Assembly (NCBI RefSeq): GCF_018070025.1
Contig: NZ_JAGPYQ010000001.1
Location: forward strand, 4,092,001-4,156,000
DNA from: Streptomyces liliiviolaceus
Lineage (GTDB): Bacteria > Actinomycetota > Actinomycetes > Streptomycetales > Streptomycetaceae
Direction: 5' to 3'
Length of the DNA stretch: 64,000 nucleotides
Both the position numbers and the translations under genes were made by a program. The notes beneath the pieces were generated by a model, which was given only the letters and a program-made list of their open reading frames with translations, had not been told where the DNA came from and did no database searches. This document shows positions 56,381-64,000 of this stretch, piece by piece. Positions within the stretch are counted from its first letter, which is position 1; each line of letters opens with the position of its first letter.

Positions 56381-57262
56381 TCAGCCGTCGGTCCTCGGGG
56401 TGGCGCACAGCCAGTCCAGTACGTCGGGGAGGGCCTCCAGCGCCGAGAAGTGGCCCCCCTTCGGGTCCAGGACGGGGCGGGCGCGGGGGATGGCACGGGC
56501 CAGCCACTCGAAATGGCCCACCGGGGAGAAGGTGTCCTCGGCGCCGTGCCACAGCAGCACGGGCCGGGTGATACGCGCCGGGTCGAAGCCCCAGTGGCTC
56601 AGCAGCGCGAGATTGTCGTCGAGCCAGCCGTACGCCGAAGTGTGCAGCGCCTCACGGTAGTTGCGCAGCAGCATGTCGCTCACGGCCGGGGTGGAGACGA
56701 TCCGCCGGTCGGAATCGGTGAGGCCGTCCCGGACCGACGCGAGGAGCTGCGCCGGGTCCGTCCGGATCCCGGCGGCCCGCGAGGCGAGCCGCTCCGCGAA
56801 GTCCACGGGGTCGGTCAGCGCCCCGGTGAACTCCTCGACGCTCGACTCCGCCATCCCCTCGAACCAGTTCAGCCCCTCGCTGGAGGGCGGCGCGAGGCTC
56901 GCCAGCGCGGCGGCCCGCCGTACCCGGGTCGGCAGCAGCGCCGCACAGGCCAGCGCGTGCGGGGCCCCGCCCGCCCGGCCCAGCACCGCGAACGGACCCA
57001 GTTCGAGGGCGTCGGCCAGCGCCGCCACGTCCCGCGCCGCCTGTGCCACCCGGCGTCCCGGGCCGCGGTCGGAATCCCCGTACCCGGGGCGGTCGTACGC
57101 GATGAACCGCACCTCGGGGCGCGCCTCGATCAGGTCCTGCGGCACCACCCCGGTCCGGCAGCCCGGAGTGCCGTGCAGCAGCACCACCGGCGTGCCCTGA
57201 GGGTCGCCCCATTCCTCGAACGCCAGCCGCCGTCCGTCCCGCATCCGTATCCCGCCAGGCAC
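56381..57262 (-). CDS. Alpha/beta hydrolase-like protein with Ala at the nucleophile position
   Basis: A 293-residue alpha/beta-hydrolase fold protein: VVLLHGTPGCRTGVVPQDL with the oxyanion HGTPG, AYDRPGYGDSDRGPG, the elbow VLGRAGGAPHALACAALLP, the acid region VLLWHGAEDTFSPVGHFEWL, and the His in PKGGHFSALEALPDV. The elbow should be GxSxG but has GCG (Ala, 56972-56974), so a classic nucleophile is absent. The GTG at 57262 has GGAGG 6 bases upstream; the frame runs further to 57316. Three TCAGCCGTCGGTCCGG-like repeats lie around its stop. It may be a pseudoenzyme or binder. Confidence 0.85.
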   Translation of the reverse strand: MPGGIRMRDGRRLAFEEWGDPQGTPVVLLHGTPGCRTGVVPQDLIEARPEVRFIAYDRPGYGDSDRGPGRRVAQAARDVAALADALELGPFAVLGRAGGAPHALACAALLPTRVRRAAALASLAPPSSEGLNWFEGMAESSVEEFTGALTDPVDFAERLASRAAGIRTDPAQLLASVRDGLTDSDRRIVSTPAVSDMLLRNYREALHTSAYGWLDDNLALLSHWGFDPARITRPVLLWHGAEDTFSPVGHFEWLARAIPRARPVLDPKGGHFSALEALPDVLDWLCATPRTDG

Positions 57263-57351
57263 CGCTGTCCTCCATCTCCCCTTCGTCCGAGCGCCGGAGT
57301 TACCGTCGAAGTACACACCTTTTGCGCCCGTTACGGACCCTGGGGGTCGTC

Positions 57352-58464
57352 ATGGTCGAGGAGCTGGTGACGGCGGGAGTGGCACTCGCGTCCGTCGGAG
57401 CGGTGTACGGGATGGCCGCGGCCCGGGTCGTCAAACAATACGAGCGCGGAGTGGTGCTCCGGCTCGGAAGGCTGCGATCCGGGATACGAGGTCCGGGCTT
57501 CACCATGATCATGCCCTTCGTGGACCGGCTGCAGAAGGTCAATATGCAGATCGTGACGATGCCGGTGCCCGCGCAGGAGGGGATCACCCGGGACAACGTC
57601 ACGGTCAGGGTGGACGCCGTCGTCTACTTCAAGGTGGTGTCCGCCGCCGACGCGGTCATCAAGGTCGAGGACTACCGGTTCGCGGTCTCGCAGATGGCGC
57701 AGACCTCGCTGCGGTCGATCATCGGCAAGAGCGAGCTGGACGATCTGCTCTCCAACCGCGAGAAGCTGAACCAGGGCCTGGAGCTGATGATCGACAGCCC
57801 GGCCGTGGAGTGGGGCGTCTCCATCGACCGGGTCGAGATCAAGGACGTGTCGCTGCCGGAGACGATGAAGCGGTCCATGGCGCGCCAGGCGGAGGCCGAT
57901 CGTGAGCGGCGGGCCCGGGTCATCAACGCGGACGCCGAACTGCAGGCCTCCAAGAAGCTGGCGGAGGCCGCCGGGGTGATGTCGGAGCAGCCCGCCGCGC
58001 TCCAGCTGCGGCTGCTGCAGACCGTGGTGGCGGTCGCGGCGGAGAAGAACTCCACGCTCGTGCTGCCCTTCCCGGTCGAGCTGCTGCGGTTCCTGGAGCG
58101 AGCCCAGCCAGGGCACGGCCCGCATCCGGCGCATCCGGCGCATCCGGGGACGGCTCATGTGCAGTCCCGGCCGGCGCCGCAGCCGCCGCAGGCGGAGCAG
58201 GCTGAGCAGTCACCGCGGGAGCTGTCCGAATCGCAGCAGGCACTGGACGGGGCGGTCGGGGCAGCCGGGGCGGACGGGGAGGGCGGGGCTTCGGAGCAGG
58301 CCTCGGGCCAGAGCTCGGACCGCGCGTTGGACCGGTCCCTGGAGCTGGCGGCTCAGGCGCAGAAGTTGCTGACCCAGTGGCAGCAATCGATGCAGGAGCA
58401 ACTCCCGCCCGTCGAGGCACCGCTGGATCCGGACTTCCGAGGGTCGAATTCAGGACAGGACTAG
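57352..58464 (+). CDS. Slipin/stomatin-like SPFH membrane protein
   Basis: A 370-residue protein. A single N-terminal membrane segment (LVTAGVALASVGAVYGMAAA) is followed by the SPFH/band-7 domain: YERGVVLRLGRLRSGIRGPG, MIMPFVDRLQKVNMQIVTMP, NVTVRVDAVVYFKVVSAADA and SELDDLLSNREKLNQGLELM. The remainder is an Ala/Gln/Pro/His-rich tail (HPAHPAHPG) of about 110 residues unlike bacterial slipins of 260 residues. SPFH proteins form large membrane rings linked to proteolysis. The usual partner NfeD-type protease is not adjacent. The ATG at 57352 follows GGGGGTCGTC. Confidence 0.9.
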   Translation: MVEELVTAGVALASVGAVYGMAAARVVKQYERGVVLRLGRLRSGIRGPGFTMIMPFVDRLQKVNMQIVTMPVPAQEGITRDNVTVRVDAVVYFKVVSAADAVIKVEDYRFAVSQMAQTSLRSIIGKSELDDLLSNREKLNQGLELMIDSPAVEWGVSIDRVEIKDVSLPETMKRSMARQAEADRERRARVINADAELQASKKLAEAAGVMSEQPAALQLRLLQTVVAVAAEKNSTLVLPFPVELLRFLERAQPGHGPHPAHPAHPGTAHVQSRPAPQPPQAEQAEQSPRELSESQQALDGAVGAAGADGEGGASEQASGQSSDRALDRSLELAAQAQKLLTQWQQSMQEQLPPVEAPLDPDFRGSNSGQD

Positions 58465-58750
58465 ACCTCACAGAGGGGCGTTGGTTACTCGCTCGTAGTA
58501 TTTGCAATGGGGATCGACGTGGTGGGACGGCGTTCTTGTCAACGCGCGTCAACCGTGCGGGGGCGCACGTCGGTTGTCGTGCGCGCGTCCTGAAGTCGAC
58601 CTTGTGTGCCCCGGTGCGGCCTCGGAATAGTGGGTGGTGTCCGTTGGCATGGACGCGGCTTTTTTTGCGAGTCGTCACCATTGCCACACACCTTTCGGTC
58701 GCGATGGTCCCCACTACCGCCGCGTCCGACCCCCCACAGGAGGACACGAG

Positions 58751-59833
58751 TTGAAGCACCGACGCATACCCAGGCGACGGGCAGTCGCAGTTGGCGCGGG
58801 CATCGCCGCACTCGTCGCGGGTGGAGTCACCTTGCAGAGTGCGAACGCGAGTGAGAACGCGCCCACCCCCGAGCTGAAGGTCCTCTCGGTCACGGCGGCC
58901 GGAAAGCTCGCCTCGACGCTCGGCAAGGACCTCGGCGGCGACGCGGCGGGAACGTATTACGACGCGAAGGCCAAGAGCCTCGTCGTGAACGTGCTCGACC
59001 AGGCCGCGGCCGAGACCGTCGAGTCGGCGGGCGCCAGGGCCAGAGTCGTCGAGAACTCTCTCGCCGACCTGAAGAGCGCCCGTACGACGCTGAAGCAGGA
59101 CGCGACCATCCCCGGCACCTCGTGGGCGCTCGACCCCGCGACCAACAAGGTCGTCGTCACCGCGGACCGTACGGTCACCGGTGCCGAACTGACCAAGCTG
59201 ACCAAGGTCGTCGACGGGCTCGGCGGCACGACCGAACTCAAGCGGACGAAGGGGGAGTTCAAGACCTTCGTGGCCGGCGGTGACGCCATCACCGGCAGCG
59301 GCGGCCGCTGCTCGCTCGGCTTCAACGTGGTCAAGGGCGGCGAGCCGTTCTTCCTCACCGCCGGGCACTGCACCGAGGGGATCACCAACTGGTCGGACTC
59401 CTCCGGTACCGAGATCGGCGAGAACGCGGACTCCAGCTTCCCCGACAACGACTACGGCCTGGTGAAGTACACCGCGGACGTGGAGCACCCGAGCGAGGTG
59501 AACCTCTACAACGGTTCCGCTCAGGAGATATCGGGGGCCGCGGAGGCGACCGTCGGTATGGAGGTCACCCGGAGCGGGTCCACGACCCAGGTGCACGACG
59601 GGTCGGTGACCGGTCTGGACGCGACCGTGAACTACGGCAACGGCGACATCGTCAACGGGCTCATCCAGACCGATGTCTGCGCCGAGCCGGGGGACAGCGG
59701 TGGGTCGCTGTTCTCGGGGAGCAGCGCGGTCGGACTCACGTCCGGTGGCAGTGGTGACTGCACCTCCGGTGGGGAGACGTTCTTCCAGCCGGTGACCGAG
59801 GCGTTGTCCGCGACGGGTACGCAGATCGGCTGA
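58751..59833 (+). CDS. Streptogrisin-like secreted serine protease with long propeptide (S1 family)
   Basis: A 360-residue preproenzyme. The signal is [20 protein letters not shown] with AGGAGGACACGAG before an unusual TTG start. The long propeptide (about residues 40-175; [55 protein letters not shown]) matches the alpha-lytic-protease prodomain that folds the enzyme. The mature domain has His in LTAGHCTE, Asp in [11 protein letters not shown] and Ser in [13 protein letters not shown]. Compared with the protease at 55275 the prodomain is longer, as in SAM-P20/streptogrisin C types. The terminator at 59856-59892 ends it. Confidence 0.95.
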   Translation: MKHRRIPRRRAVAVGAGIAALVAGGVTLQSANASENAPTPELKVLSVTAAGKLASTLGKDLGGDAAGTYYDAKAKSLVVNVLDQAAAETVESAGARARVVENSLADLKSARTTLKQDATIPGTSWALDPATNKVVVTADRTVTGAELTKLTKVVDGLGGTTELKRTKGEFKTFVAGGDAITGSGGRCSLGFNVVKGGEPFFLTAGHCTEGITNWSDSSGTEIGENADSSFPDNDYGLVKYTADVEHPSEVNLYNGSAQEISGAAEATVGMEVTRSGSTTQVHDGSVTGLDATVNYGNGDIVNGLIQTDVCAEPGDSGGSLFSGSSAVGLTSGGSGDCTSGGETFFQPVTEALSATGTQIG

Positions 59834-59855
59834 CGATCGGCTCCGCCGTGGTGTG

Positions 59856-59892
59856 AAGGCCCCGGTCCCGCTTGCGCGGGGGCGGGGCTTTT
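59856..59892 (+). terminator. Terminator after the second protease gene
   Basis: GGCCCCG pairs with CGGGGC around an inner CCGC/GCGG stem and is followed by TTTTG; about 20 bases after the stop. Confidence 0.75.
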
Positions 59893-59949
59893 GCGTTGCG
59901 CTGCGTTGTGTCGTGGGTGCGGGTTCGGTGGGGGTGTGCCTCAGTGATT

Positions 59950-60094
59950 GCGCAGTTCCCCGCGCCCCTGGAGGTTGTCTGGAGGGTGCGGGTTCGGTGT
60001 GGCGCGGCTAAAAGATTGCGCAGTTCCCCGCGCCCCTAGGTCGTTCGGAGGGTGCGGGTTCGTTGTGGCTGGTCGCGCAGTTCCCCGCGCCCCT
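59950..60094 (+). repeat. Three direct copies of the 20-bp repeat
   Basis: GCGCAGTTCCCCGCGCCCCT occurs at 59950-59969, 60018-60037 and 60075-60094, each followed by a short GGxGGTxxxGGAGGGTGCGGGTTCG-like phrase. The third copy overlaps the stop codon of the membrane-protein gene on the other strand by 2 bases. Confidence 0.9.
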
Positions 60095-61130
60095 AAAGGC
60101 CTCGGGGCTGAGCTTGTCTGTTACGTGAGCCTGCAGCCAGGGTGATTGCTGTGCCCAGGGCTGCCCATGCTGCCAGGATCAGCATGGAGGCGGTGATGTC
60201 GTTGGACTTGAAGTAGGCGATCGAGCGGGTCGCCCAGGTTCCGGCGCCCGGGGGGAGGGCGGGGCCGATCGCTCTCCAGAACGGGGGGAGCATCGGCGGG
60301 GGGAGCGCGCCGCCCGCGCTCGGGTTGCCCAGGATCACCACCAGCAGCACCGCCACTCCGATGCCGACGATCCCGAAGACGCACTGGAGTGCCAACGTGG
60401 CGGCGCCCACCGCGAAGGTGATGAGCGCGCCGAGTCCCCAGAGGGCGGCCACGCTTCCCGGCAGGGCGCCCAGGACCGGTCCGACGATGACCGCCCCGCC
60501 GAGCCCGCCGACGATCGCGACCAGGGCCATCGCGGCGAGCCGGATCACCGCGCGCCGCAGATTGGCCGGCCGCGCCCCCGTACTGATCGCCAGCGCCGAC
60601 GCGCACAGATAGCCGCCCACGCACCAGCCGACGACCAGGTAGAACGGGGTGAGCCCGTTGGCGTCCTGCGCGTCGGCCGGGACCACGTCGACGGTCCGTA
60701 CCGTGCGCCCCTGGTCCTTCTCCACCGCGGTGGTGAGGGAGACCAGGGCGTTCGACAGGGCCTTGCCGCCGCCGGAGGCGACCAGCAGGGTGTCGGTGGT
60801 GCCGTTCGGGTCGACCAGCAGGGCGCCGTCGATGTCACGGTTCACGATCCGCTCACGTGCCGTCGCCTCGTCGGCGAGCGCCCGGGGGTTCAGGGGGCCG
60901 CCCGGCAGTTTTTCCAGCCGGGCCACCGTCTGCTCGGCGGCGGCGCCCGGCGCGACCACCCCGAACGCCACGTCCTTCGGCTTCGGGTGGTGCAGTGCCC
61001 CCACGTAGGAGGCGATGAAGAGCAGCTGCAGGGCGACCACGCCGACGACGAGCAGGGTGGCCCGCGGAGTGACCGCGTCCTTGACCTCGGCGAGGAAGGA
61101 CTTGGGCGGGGCCTCTGCTGTCCGTGACAT
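60093..61130 (-). CDS. Integral membrane protein, DUF3533/ABC-2-like (YhgE-type)
   Basis: A 345-residue protein. One N-terminal helix (TLLVVGVVALQLLFIASYVG) precedes a soluble extracytoplasmic domain of about 130 residues, then five or six helices. KPKDVAFGVVAPGAAAEQTV and LLVDPNGTTDTLLVASGGGK resemble the ectodomain of YhgE/Pip-like and ABC-2-type exporters, so a transport role is possible; no ATPase is adjacent. The last residues are basic. The ATG is at 61130, divergent from the polymerase gene with a gap of 166 bases. Confidence 0.75.
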   Translation of the reverse strand: MSRTAEAPPKSFLAEVKDAVTPRATLLVVGVVALQLLFIASYVGALHHPKPKDVAFGVVAPGAAAEQTVARLEKLPGGPLNPRALADEATARERIVNRDIDGALLVDPNGTTDTLLVASGGGKALSNALVSLTTAVEKDQGRTVRTVDVVPADAQDANGLTPFYLVVGWCVGGYLCASALAISTGARPANLRRAVIRLAAMALVAIVGGLGGAVIVGPVLGALPGSVAALWGLGALITFAVGAATLALQCVFGIVGIGVAVLLVVILGNPSAGGALPPPMLPPFWRAIGPALPPGAGTWATRSIAYFKSNDITASMLILAAWAALGTAITLAAGSRNRQAQPRGL

Positions 61131-61247
61131 GTCCCCACGGTCCGGGGATCGCGACGTTTGCGCAGGTGGGACGGGTCCGAACGGATGTCGTACAGATGTT
61201 CGATGCGGGTGTCCGGAAATGGTCTATGGTGGGGGTGAGGAACTTGG

Positions 61248-61259
61248 GAACTAATGTTC
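61248..61259 (+). promoter_or_regulatory. LexA (SOS) box upstream of the dnaE2-like gene
   Basis: GAAC-TAAT-GTTC matches the Gram-positive/actinobacterial LexA core GAAC-N4-GTTC. It lies 38-49 bases before the start and overlaps TAATGT, a possible -10 element. Another -10-like TATGGT occurs at 61225-61230. Confidence 0.75.
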
Positions 61260-61296
61260 GATGGCCGGGTGAAAGCCCCTGGTGGTGGAGGTGCGC

Positions 61297-64000
61297 GTGT
61301 CCGGCTTCACGCATCTGCACACCGCTTCCGGGTACTCCCTGCGGTACGGGGGATCCCACCCGGAGCGCCTCGCCGAACGCGCCGTCGAGCGGGGCATGGA
61401 CGCGCTGGCGCTCACCGACCGGGACACCGTCGCGGGCGCGGTCCGCTTCGCGAAGGCCTGTGCCGCGCAGGGCGTGGGCGTGCGCCCGCTGTTCGGGGTC
61501 GACCTCGCGGTCGAAGAGCCCGCCGGAGGGTCCGGGAAGGGGGTGTCCGGAGGGCCCGCGGGGGTCGCGGGAAGGGCTGCCGTGGAGTCCGTACGGGGTG
61601 AGCGGCGCCGGACTCCCGTACGGGGCGGCGCCTTCATCGACGAGTCGACACCCCGCGTCACCTTCCTCGCCCGGGACGGCGCGAAGGGCTGGGCCGATCT
61701 CTGCAGGATCGTTACTGCGGCGCATGCGGGCGAGGGACAGCCGCTGCTGCCCCGGGCGGAGAACCACGCCGAGGGGCTGACCGTGCTGCTCGGCCCGGCC
61801 TCCGACGTCGGCCGCGCGCTCACCGCCGGACGGCCCGACCGGGCTGCGGCACTGCTCGCACCCTGGCGGGAGGTGTACGGCGACGCCCTGCGCCTGGAAG
61901 CGGTCTGGCACGGACGCGAGGGCACAGGACCCGGCTCCCTGCGGCTTGCCGCCCGTACCGTCGGCTTCGCCGCCGAGCAGCGGGTGCGCCCGGTGCTCAC
62001 CAACGCCGTCCGGTACGCCGACCCCGGCATGGGCCCGGTCGCCGACGTGCTGGACGCCGCCCGCCGGCTGGTCCCCGTAGACCCCCGCAAGGAGCTGGAC
62101 AGCGGAGAGGCCTGGCTCAAGGACGAGGGGGCCATGCTCGCCGCCGCCGAACGGATCGTCGAGGCCGCCGGCTACCGCCGCGACACCGCCCACCGGCTGC
62201 TCGAACAGACCCGGGCCACTGCCGACGAGTGCCGGGTCGACCCGGAGGACGACCTCGGGATCGGCGCGGTGCACTTCCCCGAGGCGCACCTCGTCGGCGC
62301 CGGGCGCCGCACCGCGCAGCGCGTACTGGCCTCCCGGGCGGCGGCGGGGATGACGCGCCTCGGGTACGACCGCTCCTCCCGGGCGCGGGAGTACTGGGAG
62401 CGCATGCACCGCGAGCTGGACATCATCGCCCATCACCACTTCGCCTCCTACTTCCTGACGGTCTCTCAGGTCGTGGACGACGTGAAGGGGATGGGCATCC
62501 GGGTCGCCGCGCGCGGCTCCGGGGCGGGCTCGCTCGTCAACCACCTCATCGGCATCGCGCACGCCGACCCCGTCGAACACGGACTGCTGATGGAACGCTT
62601 CCTGTCCAAGCGCCGCGCGGTCCTGCCCGACATCGACATCGACGTGGAGTCCGCGCGCCGCATCGAGGTCTACCGCGCGATCATCGGCCGGTTCGGCACC
62701 GAGCGGGTCGCGACGGTGGCGATGCCGGAGACGTACCGGGTGCGTCACGCGGTACGGGACGTCGGCGCGGCCCTCTCCATGGACCCGGCCGACATCGACC
62801 GTATCGCCAAGTCCTTCCCGCACATCCGCGCCCGCGACGCCCGCGCCGCGCTGGCGGAACTCCCCGAACTCCGTTCCCTGGCCGAGGAGTCCGCGCGGAA
62901 AGGGTCGAAGTACGGGCGGTTGTGGGAACTGGTGGAGTCGCTGGACGCCCTGCCGCGCGGAGTCGCCATGCACCCGTGCGGGGTCCTCCTCTCCGACGCC
63001 TCGCTCCTCGCCCGTACGCCGGTCGTGCCGACCAGTGGCGAAGGGCTCCCCATGGCGCAGTTCGACAAGGAGGACGTCGAGGACCTCGGGCTGCTCAAGC
63101 TCGACGTGCTGGGCGTGCGGATGCAGTCCGCGATGGCGCACGCGGTGGCCGAGGTGAAACGGGCGACGGGCGACGAGGTCGACCTGGACGCCGTCGCCGT
63201 CGAGGAGGGCGACCCGCGGACGTACCGGCTCATCCGGTCCACGGAGACGCTGGGCTGCTTCCAGATCGAGTCGCCGGGGCAGCGGGACCTGGTCGGCAGG
63301 CTCCAGCCCGCGACCTTCCACGACCTCGTCGTCGACATCTCCCTCTTCCGCCCCGGACCGGTCGCGGCCGACATGGTGCGCCCGTTCATCGAGGCACGGC
63401 ACGGCCGCGCGCCGGTCCGCTATCCGCACCCGGATCTGGAGGAGCCGCTGCGGAGCACGTACGGGGTCGTGGTCTTCCACGAGCAGGTCATCGACATCGT
63501 CGACATCATGACCGGCTGCGGACGGGGCGAGGCGGACCGGGTGCGGCGCGGGCTGTCCGACCCCGAGTCGCAGGAGCGGATCCGCTTCTGGTTCGCACAG
63601 CACGCGGCCTCGCGGGGGTACGACGCGCAGACGATCACCCGTACCTGGGAGATCGTCGAGGCCTTCGGGGCGTACGGCTTCTGCAAGGCGCACGCGGTCG
63701 CGTTCGCCGTGCCGACCTATCAGTCGGCGTGGCTGAAGGCGCACCACCCGGCCGCCTTCTACGCGGGGCTGCTCACGCACGATCCCGGGATGTACCCGAA
63801 GCGGCTGCTGCTCGCGGACGCGCGACGGCGGGGGGTGCCGATCCTGCCGTTGGACGTGAACCGATCGTCGGTCGCACACAGTATCGAACTGGTGTCTGAA
63901 TCCTCTGAAGGGGTACGGGACTCGGAGGGGACCTGGGGAGTGCGGCTCGCGCTCTCCGACGTGCACGGGATCAGCGAGGCCGAGGCGGCCCGGATCGAGC
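61297..64000 (+). CDS. dnaE2: Error-prone DNA polymerase III alpha subunit, DnaE2-like (3' end cut by window)
   Basis: A frame open for about 900 codons with no stop. It begins with a PHP domain (FTHLHTASGYSLRYGGSHPE, ALALTDRDTVAGAVRFAKAC). The polymerase palm has VAARGSGAGSLVNHLIGIAH and the catalytic acidic motif LPDIDIDVESARR near residue 447. Then come the GVAMHPCGVLLSDASLL and LFRPGPVAADMVRPFIEARH regions and GFCKAHAVAFAVPTYQSAWL. The chain is shorter between domains than replicative DnaE1, and with the SOS box fits DnaE2, a translesion polymerase that makes DNA-damage mutations. A GTG with GGAGG 5 bases upstream starts it. Neither imuB nor imuA is visible in the window. Confidence 0.9.
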   Translation, partial: MSGFTHLHTASGYSLRYGGSHPERLAERAVERGMDALALTDRDTVAGAVRFAKACAAQGVGVRPLFGVDLAVEEPAGGSGKGVSGGPAGVAGRAAVESVRGERRRTPVRGGAFIDESTPRVTFLARDGAKGWADLCRIVTAAHAGEGQPLLPRAENHAEGLTVLLGPASDVGRALTAGRPDRAAALLAPWREVYGDALRLEAVWHGREGTGPGSLRLAARTVGFAAEQRVRPVLTNAVRYADPGMGPVADVLDAARRLVPVDPRKELDSGEAWLKDEGAMLAAAERIVEAAGYRRDTAHRLLEQTRATADECRVDPEDDLGIGAVHFPEAHLVGAGRRTAQRVLASRAAAGMTRLGYDRSSRAREYWERMHRELDIIAHHHFASYFLTVSQVVDDVKGMGIRVAARGSGAGSLVNHLIGIAHADPVEHGLLMERFLSKRRAVLPDIDIDVESARRIEVYRAIIGRFGTERVATVAMPETYRVRHAVRDVGAALSMDPADIDRIAKSFPHIRARDARAALAELPELRSLAEESARKGSKYGRLWELVESLDALPRGVAMHPCGVLLSDASLLARTPVVPTSGEGLPMAQFDKEDVEDLGLLKLDVLGVRMQSAMAHAVAEVKRATGDEVDLDAVAVEEGDPRTYRLIRSTETLGCFQIESPGQRDLVGRLQPATFHDLVVDISLFRPGPVAADMVRPFIEARHGRAPVRYPHPDLEEPLRSTYGVVVFHEQVIDIVDIMTGCGRGEADRVRRGLSDPESQERIRFWFAQHAASRGYDAQTITRTWEIVEAFGAYGFCKAHAVAFAVPTYQSAWLKAHHPAAFYAGLLTHDPGMYPKRLLLADARRRGVPILPLDVNRSSVAHSIELVSESSEGVRDSEGTWGVRLALSDVHGISEAEAARIE

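Noticed and set aside
62229..63899. Plus-strand frame of 556 codons inside dnaE2
   Set aside because: Arg/Gly/Pro-rich out-of-phase reading of the polymerase gene.
60853..63966. Minus-strand frame of over 1000 codons opposite dnaE2
   Set aside because: Antisense of the polymerase gene, no recognisable domains; the polymerase motifs on the plus strand are unmistakable.

Overview
The window is high-GC actinobacterial DNA (GTG/TTG starts, strong third-position GC, GGAGG-type ribosome sites, very few AT-rich stretches). The gene content points to a Streptomyces chromosome: streptogrisin-type proteases, a SepF-like protein, AroH-type chorismate mutase, Rpf proteins, and a 20-bp GCGCAGTTCCCCGCGCCCCT repeat dispersed between genes. 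From memory the order pyrG - NUDIX - ald - parA - scpA - scpB - rluB - NUDIX/ADP-ribosylglycohydrolase - aroH - tyrA - cmk - plsC - der - sepF-like - DUF5685 - dnaE2 matches the conserved core region of S. coelicolor around SCO1739-SCO1776. No rRNA, tRNA, CRISPR, prophage or transposase was recognised.

Left part (1-22.2 kb), core metabolism and chromosome biology: a truncated GH15 trehalase/glucoamylase-like gene (minus); pyrG (CTP synthase) and an ADP-ribose-type NUDIX hydrolase; a P-loop/TPR protein; ald (alanine dehydrogenase); a tightly packed parA - RHH protein - scpA - scpB - pseudouridine synthase cluster; an NrtR-like NUDIX/winged-helix gene translationally overlapped with an ADP-ribosylglycohydrolase; a Rieske lipoprotein with a membrane anchor; aroH-tyrA; and cmk-plsC-der, closed by a clear terminator.

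Middle (22.2-45 kb), more accessory: two hypothetical genes; two resuscitation-promoting-factor-like muralytic proteins; a branched-chain amino-acid-type ABC transporter whose two permeases are fused and whose permease frame runs into the ATPase gene; its candidate binding lipoprotein on the other strand; a GT4 glycosyltransferase pair; an orphan cytochrome oxidase subunit I; a tiny I78-type protease inhibitor; a PAP2 phosphatase; a PIG-V-like mannosyltransferase; a DHA2 exporter; a glutaryl-CoA dehydrogenase-like enzyme; the SepF-like division protein; and a DUF5685 protein with an extraordinary cysteine-rich tail.

Right part (45-64 kb): a polar-amino-acid-family ABC uptake module (two binding lipoproteins, two permeases, one ATPase), an FAD/NAD(P)-binding protein, two bacterial luciferase-like flavin oxidoreductases and a DUF1684 protein. 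One arm is preceded by a short peptide gene (SHIDxxRV...C type) and a terminator-like hairpin, so I infer an attenuator-controlled sulfur-compound uptake and catabolism system. Then come two streptogrisin-like proteases flanking an alpha/beta hydrolase (with Ala in place of the nucleophilic Ser) and a slipin, a membrane protein, and a dnaE2-like error-prone polymerase gene with a LexA-type GAAC-N4-GTTC box upstream; it runs off the right end.
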